DNA of 64,000 bases, taken from positions 349,672 through 413,671 of the forward strand of contig MU130363.1 in NCBI GenBank assembly GCA_015039465.1, written 5' to 3'. The first letter of the stretch is position 1; every line of letters starts with the position of its first letter. Origin of the DNA: Phlegmacium glaucopus. Taxonomy: Eukaryota > Basidiomycota > Agaricomycetes > Agaricales > Cortinariaceae. Below the pieces are notes generated by a model. That model was not told the DNA's origin and made no database searches. It worked only from the letters and a program-made list of their open reading frames with translations. A program made the translations under genes and the position numbers. Shown here one piece after another: positions 24,503 to 36,607 of this stretch.

Positions 24503-25590
24503 GATATTTGTATCATTATTTGGCTTCTATTAGCAAATGTCAACAAAGCCTGGAGAGATTTTTGCTGGTTTACTCAATGCATCTTTTGGAAACGATTTTG
24601 AAATCATTGTCGGCGTGGTAATGTCGCGTCAGTATTCACCTTGTATTGCAGATGAACCCTTCGTATTGTTCAAACCTCTCTAAGCACGGTCCCCCTTTAA
24701 GACACCAATGTGGCATCCGATAAATGCTCGGTTCCATCCTATCCAACATTCTCATTATCTGAATCTCTACGATGTGTTCCCCGTGAGACTGATTGCTTGA
24801 CCTGGATTTTATAAGCTTCTGTCTTTGATATTACGCTGGCATGGAAGCCCTTGAAGATGTCTATTTTCAATCGAGAGTGTTGACAGGTCCGGGTCGCATA
24901 GTGGATCTGGATATGGTGAATGTGAAGCTGTTCCGACCAAGGCTGTCGGTTTGGACCTCTTCGTAGGAGAGGTCAAATTCCTTAAAATCCCACAATATAC
25001 ATACCTTTTCTTTTCATGTTTAGCGGTAGCTCAACTTCTACAGTTTTGACTTCTAACCTTTTGATCGTGTAGTCTACTTGCCTCTTTGGATGTTTTTGGT
25101 ACATTTTAATGTAAGGGGGTAGTTAGTCTGCCCACAGGCCGCGAAAAATAAAATGGACTTGTCACTAAAATGGCCTCTGAGCAGTCAGATTTTGATGCTA
25201 ATAAACTTAATTGCACTTAGGGAGAGTCACAATATATTATACCCTTAAAAGTGTTATCGCCAGCCTAAAGGTAACGTTTTTGTGAACTAAGATAATAATC
25301 AGAAATTACCAAGGTAATAGAATTCAGTGGTCGGTCCCTGTGTCAAGGCACCCAAAAAATGGGTTTGCGACGCTTCTAGTACGTCTTCTCGAATGGTTAT
25401 ACTTAGCACAAATATATATTTAGACGGGTACTACCTGATTACGTAGTTTGTTAGTCCACCAACTGAGGCTGGAAAGAAAAGGCGACCCCAGGTAGCCCCA
25501 GGTGGAACCGATCCCGGACCACCTTTGTATATTTGTAGCTTTTCAAATTTCATTTGACTTTGCAGTTTGATTTTATCTGGACCCGGAGTG

Positions 25591-26762
25591 AGTGATTGGA
25601 TAGTTACAAATGCGGTTAGCGCGTACTTATAAATTATAATCGTTGCCAGTGCTACGGATTCTGATTGAACACGGAGGGGAACTATAGTGATACATAGTTC
25701 AGAAGGTTTAACGTATGGTGATAGTAATAAAGATGTTATTTCTCTTTCTCCGGGAACTTTTTTTTTGTCAATTTCAAGTTCGACTCCGGGAACTCAGGTG
25801 TCAAGACTGTCCGATACCCACTAGTAAAGGTATGTAGTACTAGTAAGTTGGTACCAAACCAACCCATCCACGCCGCTAACCCGATCCGAGTCGCATATAA
25901 ACGTTCTCGGCTTTCACCAGAGCTAAGAGGTATCTTACCAAGGCAGGCGTAGAAGGGCCAAAAATAACTATGATACTATTGATAGCCACTGCTACCTAAG
26001 TTTGTACAGTAATAGCCCGACCACCCGGGAAAAAAAATGATACATGAACAATCCGGGGAGTGTCGAGATATTTGAAAATTGAAATACATTTAAACTCTGA
26101 CTAAAGTCTGTCGCAACACACTTTGACGCATAAAGCACCGTTTTGGGGTATAGATGATAGCAGCGGAATTCATCACTTCAAAAATAATCTCCCGCAGTTT
26201 TGAGTATTTTGACAATCCGTCTAGTACATTTGTTCCTACGATAGAAAGAAACGTTTTTACTGGAGGAATCAGAATTTGTTTCTTGAAGTGCAATTTTGGT
26301 TGTAGAAAAGTAGCGGCGACTATGTGAACTGCGCCATAGTTCAGGAGGTGCTTGACGGTATGGTATAACACAAAATACGATATTTAGTTAGGCAAGTATA
26401 AAGGAAAAAAGGGATATAAGTCAAGGGGCCGACAGAAATTAGAAACTATGTAGTAGGACTGTTACAAACGACGAAGCTTTGATTTGATCTTTTCTCGAGC
26501 GAGAATCAACTTTATAAGGGGATGGATCATGTTTAGAACAATAGTAATTATTTAAAAATGGGAGTATTAATGGTGGATTACATAGATAGAGGGCCGCGCA
26601 AGCCACCTTCAATTTTGCTTATTCAATTTTGCTGCCGTGTATACGTCGACCTCGGTCTCCTTACGGACGTATGCCCTCGCCATACCGTTCTTTAAGCCCC
26701 GACGAGTACCCGTAAAACTTCTATCGTATAAATACGGTTACGGTTGCGCAGCCCTAACGTCG
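25591..26762. other. Unassigned AT-rich DNA between the two duplicated copies
   Basis: 1.17 kb with no gene I can support. It separates the right end of the first duplicated block from the phosphatase fragment that starts the second. The minus-strand frame at 26090-26371 has no recognisable features. Confidence 0.5.
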
Positions 26763-26974
26763 ACACATGGGTTTAATTGCGACACCTGTGAGAGGATTGA
26801 TAGGAAGCAAGAAAAGCGAGGTGTGGGGAAGGAGTTGTGATCTGGAAATGCTTGAATATATCTATGAGCGTGCTGGAGGTGATGGAGGACGAGACTGCCG
26901 TCGTCGTGCAGTATGGTGATGTCGCCTGATGTCGCCCATTTAGGGATGCCTCCGAATCCTGGACGAATCACATG
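26763..26974 (+). pseudogene. 3' fragment of the histidine phosphatase gene
   Basis: Nearly identical in order to 23631-23845 of the intact phosphatase, including GAGAGGATTGATAGGAAGCA and CTGCCGTCGTCGTGCAGTA. It has lost the catalytic N-terminal half. A short duplication (GATGTCGCCTGATGTCGCCC) and a deletion of the PVVLRSN codons break the frame. It sits only about 70 bp before the intact exchanger. Confidence 0.9.
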
Positions 26975-27046
26975 ACGTCGATTGTTGTTGCCAAGCACAC
27001 TTAGCAGCTAGCACTGCCTTTTAAATTTTTCCTTCTACCTTTCGGA

Positions 27047-29346
27047 ATGTCTCGGTTTCACAAAGCCTCACTACACGTCTACCGTCTGAGTCGTTCTGTT
27101 CCGATCCCTATGCCGCTTACTATGTCACCTACCGAGACGACAGCCCTCCTCCCCACCGTTGAAAATAATCACCATATTGATATTGATCGTACACCTGTTC
27201 CCCAAAACTTTTTCTCCTTGATAAAAGGGGAAGGCGAACCATCATGGTCCCAATCTTACAAATGGTTCTTCTTTGGCTCATATTTCAATATTCTCCTTGT
27301 CTTCGTGCCTCTAAGCGTATTTGCTCACCACCTGCACTGGGATGTCTCGTTGCGTTTCGGCTTTAGTTTTTTAGCCATTGTACCCCTCGCGAAGGTCCTC
27401 TCTCACCACCAAACAGTGGAACAGTGCTAACGATATTTGTATCACTGTCTTTAGCTTCTGGGCGATTCTACTGAACAAATGTCAGCAAAGCTTGGGGAGA
27501 CCCTCGCTGGTTTGCTCAATGCATCTTTTGGAAACGCGGTTGAAATCATCGTCGGCATTGCTGCCTTGTTTCGTGGTAAATATCGCGTCTAATTTTCACA
27601 TGGGACGCGTATTCACTTTATATTGCAGATGAACTTCGTATTGTTCAAACCTCTGTAAGCATGACCTCCTTATTCACCCTTCTCAAATATTAACGTGGCA
27701 ATCCAATAGATGCTCGGTTCCATCTTATCCAACATCCTCCTTGTCCTGGGTTGCTCTTTTATAGCCGGTTGGCATCATTTCCTTTCCAGCGACGGCCTGC
27801 TAACATCCCATCAGCTGGATTCAAACGGGAAGAAAGCCATTTCGGAGTGACCGCTGCGCAGGCGTGAGCACTACTTCTATATTACCATTTTGCAATCTTA
27901 TCTGATTTTAAAAAATAGTTCAAGTTCTGTGAGCAAAGTTGTTGGTTTTCCTAATTTGTCCATGTTCTAATTAAAGACTCTCAGCTGATGACCTTAGCAT
28001 GCATTAGTCAGTGAATTTTATGACCTTTTCTTTTTAGATGCTGTGCTTATGCCGTAATTGCATTTGCAGCTCTTGTCATTCCTGCCGCGTACAATACCAC
28101 ACAATCTGGCAGTAGCGTTGGTGGTGCGTTTACATTATGAACTGAGCACTCCTTGAATGATAATCCTCGGGTCCTACAAATGAATCAGGCCTATTGGTTA
28201 TATCGCGAGGCACAGCCCTTGTTCTTCTCCTAGTTTACTGCACATATATTTTCTTTCAAGTCAGTTTGTTCCCTGAATATCATCCAATGCCTCCACTAAT
28301 TGGTTGATCTGTAGCTGAAAACTCATGCCCAGCTTTATACCCCAGAAAGCGAGCCGCAGGAGGAAGAGGAGCCGCAGATGAGTGTTGTTGCTGCTTCAGT
28401 CTCGTGGGTCGTCAAGTCATCATTCCGTTCTGTCTCTTACCCCAGAACTTTGTAGTCTATTGGGTGTCACCGTCGTCACCTCGTTCTGTGCTGATTATTG
28501 TGAGCATCCTTTTCTTTGTTGGAAAGGAGAGAATCTTAATATGATTATGCCTGTTGCTTTCAGTGGTCGCCTCCATTGAAGAGTTCGCTGAACGTTATTC
28601 TGTTCCCAAACCTTTCATCGGTTTGATTTTACTGCCCATAGTTGTGAGTGAATGTCAAGTCTTATTTTCTCGTCAAGTCAAATTATCCTTGTAATCTAGG
28701 CAAATGCAGCTGAGCATGTCACTTCTGTGTGGATGGCCATGAAAAATCGAATGGAGTTGACGATTACCATCTGCGTTGGAAGCTCAATTGTGAGTATTTT
28801 TAAAGCAGGCGCATCCGAACCCCACTAATAATTCATTGTGTAAATAGCAAATCGCGACTTTTGTTGTTCCCCTGCTGGTGATCATTGGATGGCTGTAAGC
28901 TGCAGACCCTTTCAATAAGATTGGGTACTCATGATTCACTTTACATTACAGTTCAGGACATGGACTTACTTTGTTCTTTGCGAACTTTGAGGTTGGCCGC
29001 TGCCCTCTTTCGCTTGGTCATACACTCATCACCCATCGTCCTTCAGACTATTGTCTTATTCGTTTCAGTGTTACTCGTCAACACACTTATCCAGTCAGTA
29101 TCGTCATACTCTATATTATTTAGATAATCCCTGAATCCTGGATCTCACAGAGATGGCAAGTCCAATTACATGGAGGGTTTGATGTGAGTCTCTACGATGC
29201 ATTCCCTGTGAGACTGATTGCTTGACGTGTATTCTGTAGGCTTCTGTCTCTTTACTTTGTTATTGCGCTGGCGTGTAAGTTCTTGAAGGCGTCTGTGTCC
29301 GATCGAGAATGCTGAGACACATCCCATTTTAGTCTGGGTCGTATAG
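27047..29346 (+). CDS. Vacuolar Ca2+/H+ exchanger (CAX/Vcx1 family)
   Basis: Exchanges cytosolic Ca2+ for vacuolar protons. The N-terminus holds SPTETTALLPTVENN and WSQSYKWFFFGSYFNILLVF. Alpha-repeat 1 is LLNASFGNAVEIIVGIAAL. GFKREESHFGVTAAQ, then SSSLMTLACI, and VIPAAYNTTQSG follow. The second half has SIEEFAERYSVPKPFIGLIL, alpha-repeat 2 ANAAEHVTSVWMAMKNRME, and the end SNYMEGLMLLSLYFVIALAF plus WVV then TAG at 29344. About a dozen introns; the ones near 27862 and 27990 have more than one possible boundary. Starts at 27047, 27110 or 27122 are all in frame, and the last gives the most family-like N-terminus. A dead second copy lies at 24003-25590. Confidence 0.9.
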
Positions 29347-29913
29347 TGGATCCAGTCTATGATATGACGGATATAAAGCTAAAACAATCCTATATCTTCC
29401 GGAGAGGTATAATTCCTTTCAATTCCATAATATATTTATACCCTTTTCTTTTTGATGTGTAGCGGCTCTAAGCTTTCGATCGTGTAGTATATTTTTTTTT
29501 CGAGCCTCTTCAAGTGTCGGTCGTTCTCATTGTGTATCAATTACACCGTTTACCATATGTTTATAGCGTTTCCAATTTCCATTTGACTTCGTTTGATTTT
29601 ATCTGGGCGCAGGAATTCGCCATGGTGTGCGGTCGGCATGTTCTTGTTCTGCTTAAGCACGGAGAGGATCTACAAGAGGTTCACAATATACACTATCTCA
29701 TCTTCAAATGATCGAAATTTGATAAGTTTCCTGTAAGAAATTGCATCAGAGTTATGGCTGATCACATGACTGGGACGGATCGCGCCAAACATTGTCACGT
29801 TTTCATATTCAATCCGTACTATGCTTAAAGTTATACTGTACGGCTAGCAGCATACAACTTGGCAGCGTGGTCCAGACTTCGATAAGATTAATCAAGTTCT
29901 CCTTCCAGTTGGA
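29347..29913. other. Spacer between the exchanger gene and RAP1
   Basis: 567 bp. The first 270 bp belong to the duplicated unit, since similarity to the first copy continues to about 29617. The remainder is single-copy and should contain the RAP1 promoter. Confidence 0.6.
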
Positions 29914-32363
29914 ATGCCTCCAGGATACGAATATCCGGACGAGAGCGACTCGGATGTGGATGAATTACAGTCAGAGTCGGAGGATGATGTTGAAGTTAAT
30001 CGCTACTTGTTCAAAGACGAGCATGGCTTCCCTATTGCATTCTTTCTTCACAAGAGTATAAAGGCAAGCTTTGCACAGCGAAACCTAGCTTGCGACATCA
30101 AGGTGCGACATGAAGTCCCTCAGTTCATTGGATCCCACCAAGCTGTCTATGATTCATGTATCTTCGTTTGCAGGAGCACGGTGGAACTGTACTGGACATT
30201 GACATTGGCTGCGACACGCTCCTTGTTGATGCCCTGTATGACGATAAGGAGACACTCCAGATTGCGTATAACACTGACGACAATCCTCGTCTCAGAAGGG
30301 TATTTGTTGAAAAGCCTAGTTTCGTCCAGCGTTGCATCCGGAATAATCAGTTCGTACACCGAATACCTGCACAGAAGGGAATGGGAGGCACTGTAGGAAA
30401 GGGGTAAGCTCCAAAATATTATGGGCAAAATGGCTCAACTCTGATTGCTTTTCTTAGCCGGAGGCGATTCACATATGATGACGATAAGAACCTATGTCAT
30501 TACCTTGCACGGCTCATTCCAGACAAAGCAGCAGGAGGTCGCCAGGGCCTCGGAGTGTACAATGAGCTTGTGAAAATGGTGAGTACCTGTGCTTCAACAC
30601 GACATTTATCTCCTGCTAACTATAAATCTTTTCTCTTCTTGAATCTCATTCCTTTGGTAAGGCTAAATTAAAAGATACGCATACGTGGGGTGCCAGACAT
30701 ACGGCCGAATCATGGAAAGAGCGGTACAAGAAACGCATTGCAGATTTTGACGAGCGGATTGAAGATATAGTAAAGCTGGAAGGCCGATCAAGAAAGCAAC
30801 TGTGGCATGAAGATCGTCGCGTTGGTCATAAAGCTCGCCTGGCTCGGCAAAAGCACGAAACCGAAGAAGACTCTAGCGAAGGGAGCTACGGGGAAGAAGA
30901 AAGCCCGCAGTCTCTACGAAAACGACGGCGATCTGATTATTCGCCTCCGCCTCCCAACAGGCGGCGATTTGTTCAACGCTCAGGCGACCAACAAGTCGGA
31001 ACTCGCTCGAGAAGCAGCAGGAAAGGAAAAGCCCGAGCACTGGAAGAAGACGCAGACGACCTGGATCAATCAGATGACTAGTACGCTGTTTCAAACCCAT
31101 TTACCTACCTTTGGTTTCATATTACTCTTTAGCATGGATCAGGATGAGATATCCCAGCCTGGGCCTTCTAGAAGTCGACGTTCTCCGGAGGCAACGTATG
31201 TTGCCGATGGTGTGTTAACTCACCATACACAACCCAATACAGCAAGTTTTTTCACGCAAGAAACAACTGTCGTAACGGCTCCAAGCGGGAAGAGTGCCCA
31301 GTCAAAGGAAGCCTCACCTTTATCAGATGAGCCCCCTGAGTCAAGCCCTCTCGTTCGACGACCAATACAAGTGATCAGGGAGCCGCAACAAGCCTCTTCA
31401 TCTGAAAACGAACCAATAGCATTCCTTGATCTAACGTCGCCATCTGGGTCTATTGATCGTAATTCCTCAGTCGTTCAGTTATCTCCATCGCGGACACTTG
31501 TTAATCCTCAGAGACAGGAAGCGCGACCCTCCACTCACATACGACCACTGAAGGCTGCACGTCGGCCGCGGGCGGTGACCAAAGCAGCCATAGTCGACGC
31601 ACCATACAAGAATACTCGATTCAGGTCACAATCCGTTGAGCCCTCTATTCCCAACTCTCTAGTTCGTACATCAAAGAAGAGAAGAAACAAGGAGATACGG
31701 GAGACAAGGCCGTCACTTCCGACCGTCGACGAAATACAGGACGATGGTAGACAAGATAATGAAAATCTAGAAGTGACAGATGAGCCTATGCCTCCTCCAT
31801 TAGGAGACATTCTCGCTGATGAGCAAGATGTTGAGAAGATGCTCATGTCTGACGACTTTAACCAAGACGAAGAGATAGATGACGTTGATAACGCCCGTGG
31901 AGTGTCTCTGGACACAGATGATGCTCAGACCGAGCAGAATCTTCGACCAACACAACCTCCTAGGCAGCTTTTTAGCTCACTTCGAATGCATCCCTCTGAT
32001 ATCCTGAGGGAGTTTCAAGAGTCTTCAGCAACCCGGATGGGTCGATACTCCGTTCCGTTGACTACACGTCCACATATTTCAAATAAGCCTGCGGTCCCTG
32101 TACGCAATACACGGCAGGAACCGGGCAGCATTCCTCTCCCTTCTACGAGCCGCAACCTCCCTGACACTTACAAGGTTGTTGAGCCGCCCAGAACACCTCT
32201 CCCACGGCCTCGGAAAAACTCTGCGTCAAGTACTGATTCCTTCCCGGTTTCTGGCACGAGGGCAAGTGCTTTGAAGAAAAAACTACAGCAACAGGAGAAA
32301 CGTAGTCTATACCAACCTCCTAGTGGGACTCGGGCTGCGAAATTTGCTCGTTCAAGGAGATGA
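29914..32363 (+). CDS. RAP1: Telomere-associated protein Rap1 homologue
   Basis: Rap1 binds shelterin partners or telomeric DNA. The N-terminus is acidic (MPPGYEYPDESDSDVDELQS) and is followed by a BRCT-like segment, YLFKDEHGFPIAFFLHKSIK, with EHGGTVLDIDIGCDTLLVDA. The Rap1-type Myb domain comes next: RRRFTYDDDKNLCHYLARLI, GGRQGLGVYNELVKMAKL, HTWGARHTAESWKERYKKRI. The remainder, about 450 residues, is basic then acidic and disordered. Five introns are inferred. The one near 31081-31132 turns an apparent TAG after DQSDD into DDYMDQDE, joining the long distal frame. The spliced protein is about 720 residues. No clear C-terminal RCT domain is visible to me. Confidence 0.85.
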
Positions 32364-32632
32364 ACAGACAGGAACTTGGTATATATTGTTGTATATTTGA
32401 AATTTTAGTGACCATCCAGCCCTTCTTTTCTAGGAATATCTTTATTTTACAACTAACATTATCGTTAATAATAATACGTCGCAGATGAACAAGTGCCAAA
32501 AGTGGCCAGTATAAGGATACGCAATGATAGAACAAGTATTTGTCCATTAACCCTAGAAAGCAATTGTGTATGAGTGGAGCGTGTGTGTCTAATGCAAGGG
32601 AAAGATATAATCCAGGCATATTTAATGCCAAA

Positions 32633-33807
32633 TCAAGATACGAGGCTGTCACTTTGAAGTTCTTCGAACTTGTGACGCGCGAGTCGGATATTCAACTTTA
32701 AGGCGGCGGTTTCTGTAAACGCACGAGTATCAGTATGGATGCACCAAAGTACACAATTTAAAATAAAATAAACCTATTGTAGGGTCATGAACGATGACCA
32801 TCACATATGTATTTCGTGTCATCTCGTCCAAAACAGCGGTGAAATCATATAATTCCATTTCAAGAGAACGAAACTCCTCACGGACGCGAGAACATGAATG
32901 TTTGAAGGCTTTAATAAGCTCAGACGTGCGTTCATAACGCTTGGGTTCCAGTTGGGTCGTATCTTCTTCTTCGCATTCTGGGAAGGCATTTGAGGCGGAT
33001 GGAGACGAGGTGGCGATAACGAGGAAGGTTGTACGTTCGAAAAGGATCACCTCTGTCGCACCACAGGCTGCCGCAAATGTTGACAAGTGCTTAGACAAAA
33101 TTGCTGCGTTGGGGATCAGAGTGTGCACTATATTTGACCATGCCTTCGATTGTACTGTCAGTAACTAGTAGGAAACTAGAGTGGAGTTGTGTGAGCGAAC
33201 CTTGTAGAGACTTTCGTCATATATACTTGTTCCAAAGACGCAGATGTTAGTATCCCCACTGGCCTCTTGTAATTCCTGTTTCTTCCTGTCAAATATTGGC
33301 TGGCGAGGCTGCCTCACCAGGTCCATCTTGTGTACCAGCAAGAACACAGCCGCATCTGGACTGAATTGCTTCAATCCCATCATGCAGTCGCGGTAATATT
33401 CGAGATCCTTGCCCATCTCTCGTGTTTCAACGTCAAAGACGTAGATCATGACGCCGACTTGTTGGAAGATGGTTGACCGTTGTGTGGTAAGATAGGAGTC
33501 CATGAATGCGTCTTGGCCTCCACAATCCCACAAGTTGAGAACAAGGTCGCCAAGAAAGCGAACATGGTTCTGTTCGACGTCTATTGTCGCGCCCAGGCGA
33601 GCGGTTAAAGATGCAGGGTTGTTTGAGCTAATAATTTCTCTTTTTCAGAGACGAAAAACATTTCCGGTGCTGTGCTGCTCACAAAATGAGTGACCGCATC
33701 GACGTCTTTCCGCTGCCTGAGGAACCCATGAGCAGGACCTAGAGGTTAATTCGTTTTGGTTATGAGAAAATGGCTTAGATTGCGTTTGCAATCACCTTTT
33801 TCTTCAT
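32633..33807 (-). CDS. GTR1: Rag GTPase Gtr1/RagA
   Basis: One half of the Gtr1-Gtr2 heterodimer that reports amino acids to TORC1 at the vacuole. The protein starts MKKKVLLMGSSGSGKTSMRS (P-loop GSSGSGKT). SLTARLGATIDVEQNHVRF, LVLNLWDCGGQDAFMDSYL (switch II), FLLVHKMDLV (the HKMD base-recognition motif) and FGTSIYDESLYKAWSNIV follow. The C-terminal roadblock-like region starts at VHTLIPNAAILSKHLSTFA. Four to five exons give about 330 residues. The stop is TGA at 32635-32633. A broken copy of the first two exons is at 36608-37008. Convergent with RAP1 (269 bp). Confidence 0.95.
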
Positions 33808-33924
33808 CGTTGATATTTGAGATGGCCGTTATGGTTCAACTGAACGTCGACGCCACATTTCCCAAGCCGGCTTGTTACATGTTACATTTACATTTGCCTG
33901 TACGACACATTCTGTAACTGTTCC

Positions 33925-33966
33925 TCATGCAAACTTTCCTTCTCTCCAGCGGCGGACATGCGATCC
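33925..33966 (-). pseudogene. 3' remnant of RIB4
   Basis: About 14 codons matching the end of the intact lumazine synthase gene (HVRRW-EGKFA and stop), followed by the same spacer that leads to GTR1 in the second copy (ACATTTACATTTG, then CGACACATT). Similarity stops abruptly after CATGCGATCC. It marks the right breakpoint of the duplicated block. Confidence 0.85.
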
Positions 33967-34199
33967 ATGCTGAAACCAGCAGTGACAGGTAATGGATATT
34001 GATAGCGATGCAAAGGACACCACAAAGGCTACTGGCAGGTCCAGTCTGCTGATCCTCCATGTGTCTAATATCCTCATCCAAAATTCAAAGTCATTGTTCA
34101 AGGCCATTGTTCAAGGCCATCCAACATCTTGGCGTCTCATAACCTTGGCTCAGGTTATCGGCTTCCACAGATCATGCGGTGTCTGTAGGATCGTTACAT

Positions 34200-35932
34200 G
34201 GACTTGAAATCTGACAGTTGGCGGACTATTCCTGTGGACAATCCATTTTTTAGCCAACTCCGGCAAGTGGCGATGGACGATATTTTGCGAAATATATATA
34301 ATGGCGCCAGAGTACCCGTTCCGGATAGTTACTTACTTGGCGTGGCTGATGAAGGGCCAGCCTATGAAGCGGCTGGATACACGAATGTCTTTAAATTGGA
34401 AGAATCGCAAATTTATGGTGTCGTTGTAAGTAGCTGGCTGGCTAGACCTCAACGTAGTGATGATTCCCCCAGCATGCATTCAGAAAGCTCACGACCTGGG
34501 ACCCACTTGGCTTGAAGGAAGCGTTAGTATCTCTAGAAGTCCCGTTGCGCAGACGGGTGACGGTAGGTTTCCCATCTATAAATGTGACTATTGAGACTAC
34601 AATTTTTGCCAACAGTTCGCGTGTCTGTGCCATCGGTAAACCGCCTCCAGGCATGCTTTGGCTATTCAGCCATTTGAAGAATGTGGTTGTACTCCCATCT
34701 GTTGGTGCGCCACAAATGTCCCTGTATAGATTTCACTATCCTATCCGGCCCTCGCTCTGGCGTCTCGTCTTGGGGATTGGGAATGTTGACGGGCAAATTT
34801 CAGTTTCTGATGATACCATTAGGTTACACTGACCCGTTGGGTTCTTAGGGATATGTTTATATGTTATGGCGCCCTTCTACCAACAACGTTTGAAGACGCC
34901 GCAAACTATGAGTCCCGTGGAATCTACGAAATTGACAGAGATAGCCTTTGGAGGATATTTGACGTCGTTATGGAATATATCAATTCAGACGTGTTGTCCG
35001 CTTGATTACCTAACTCTCGTCTAGGGTCTCCTATCTGACAGATTACTAGTCATTGCTGGTGCGTATCACTCTGTTCATACCCTTTTTGAGAAATTTATTT
35101 CAATGGATTTGACAGATCAGTCTAATGGTATATTTCTGGTTACTTTCAAGACGCACCTGTCCTGATATTTTAACAGAAAGGTATGCATGATCCAGACTGC
35201 ATCTGGCTCGCGGAATTGTGTTCCCAAGTTCAATTACCATTATGAAAAGAATTTAGTTAAAATTTTCAAGGCCGTCAACTATCCGAAGCAGAGAATCTGG
35301 ACGATAATAAATTGCCTCGCGCCTTGATACGATGCAAACCCGACTGGCACGCTGCTGAAGCTGTTTCCCCTTGACACACAGACTACTATGAATCTAGCCG
35401 AGCTCTCGGATTATTGTATTGGTCTATCACTCTCGGCTGTCCCCAGCTTATTCCTCTTGTACTGCCAGTCCAACCTTTCAGATCCTATAACATCGACGCT
35501 CTTGGAAACTGTACAGCGTCACTTGGGAGAATCTGCTATCGTCAATATAACCACTCATCAGCTCAAAAGCTATTTCGACGCTATGTGGACGAGTTGCGAT
35601 ATATCTGTGCAACTCACACTTTGTCGGATGTGCCAGGTGTCAGACTATTGGAAGCTGAAGTTGTTATTGGCACTATCTTGGCAAAATGTTCACAGAAAAG
35701 ATGGAGAACGAATCGAATTTACCGCATACGCCTTCACGCGTCAGCCCTCGTACAAGAAGTTCGGCGCAATCTGATAGAAAGCATGGAGAGTACCGTCTCT
35801 GAACTGATTGCCGGTCTTCAACTGGCGTGGAGTGCTTGGGACTTGAGCCTTCGTCGCAGAAATGAATTTGCAGCTAATAGTTTTGGGTTGATTGCCTTGG
35901 TGCAATTGAATTGCGAGGGGGTTGCAAGGTGA
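34200..35932 (+). pseudogene. Dead, 5'-truncated RNA-dependent RNA polymerase (QDE-1/RdR type)
   Basis: RdRPs of this family make double-stranded RNA in gene silencing. The remnant begins about 100 residues before the catalytic region: DNPFFSQLRQVAMDDILRN, ARVPVPDSYLLGVADEGPAY, then WLEGSVSISRSPVA and CAIGKPPPGMLWLFSHLKNV. The active-site loop DLDGD of this family reads NVDGQ (GIGNVDGQISV near 34780) and is preceded by a frame change. Further on, DVVMEYINSDVL, GLLSDRLLVIA and RCKPDWHAAEAVSP are recognisable, then an in-frame TGA directly before HTDYYESSRALGLLYWS. The last exon reads to 35932. The N-terminal half of the gene is absent. It lies between the two copies of the RIB4/GTR1 duplication. 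Confidence 0.82.
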
Positions 35933-36607
35933 GCTTTTTTAAGACTTTTGGCACGAACCTCAACTACCCACTGGCAATAAGCTAAATAAAATGAAAAAGG
36001 AATAATGTCGATTTGTGAAATTCGGATACTGTCCATATTCATGATGAATGTACTAGTTATTACGCGACCCTATAACATCGCCAGTTTGACGACATTTGGG
36101 ATACCAGTCAAGATTCTAGGAACTGCACAAGCGTGACTAAGTACGCGACATGTCATGAGATCAGGTGACCTAATCGTCACAACAATAATACAGACATAGA
36201 TTGTACCATGAAACCCCTCCTGAAGCCAAACATATAAAGATCTGACCGGAATTCAGTCCTACTGCAACTTCTCTTGATCATGCGCCTGAACAATGCCCCT
36301 TGAACCTTTCTCATTTCCCCTGAACCTCAAGGCTATTGTATACCCACTTGGGAGGCAAGAAGTTTGGAAGTTTTTCTATTTCAGCCCCATATGAGGAGAG
36401 GCGAAACTCGTCGTGTGGCGACAAAGTTAGCGTTGTGGGGAATCCTCGCGTGTATTGAAAGTATATGAAACCTGTATGTCTCCTAAGGTGACGAACGTAC
36501 GGAGGCAATACAGTCTATTTCCTTTTCTCTGCGCTATATGATAACGAAATTTTTTATATAGCTTGATTTACACCATGACGAACTAGTGCTCAAGTTGGTA
36601 TATACAA
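35933..36607. other. Unassigned spacer right of the dead RdRP
   Basis: 675 bp with no supported gene. It ends sharply at the left breakpoint of the second GTR1 copy (CATGCAGTCGCGG). Confidence 0.5.

Larger units (their letters stand above)
24003..25590 (+). pseudogene. Dead copy of the Ca2+/H+ exchanger gene
   Basis: Collinear DNA similarity to the intact exchanger at 27252-29617. Examples are the TTTCGGCTTTAG segment near 24080, ACTCAATGCATCTTTTGGAA near 24575, TGCTCGGTTCCATC near 24726, and ATAGTGGATC near 24899, ending with TTTGATTTTATCTGG near 25568. The part matching 27740-29180 is missing, so the copy lacks most transmembrane helices. Residual codons read GNDFE where the intact gene has the cation-binding GNAVE. 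It is further broken by a 348 bp insertion at 24155-24502 and by unrelated sequence around 25090-25530. No long frame remains. Confidence 0.85.

Noticed and set aside
26090..26371. Minus-strand frame in the gap between duplicated copies
   Set aside because: No recognisable domain, no plausible splice partners, AT-rich surroundings.
30807..31079. Separate start for the long distal RAP1 frame
   Set aside because: That frame overlaps the real RAP1 exon in another phase. Splicing at about 31081-31132 joins the distal part to RAP1 without a new start.
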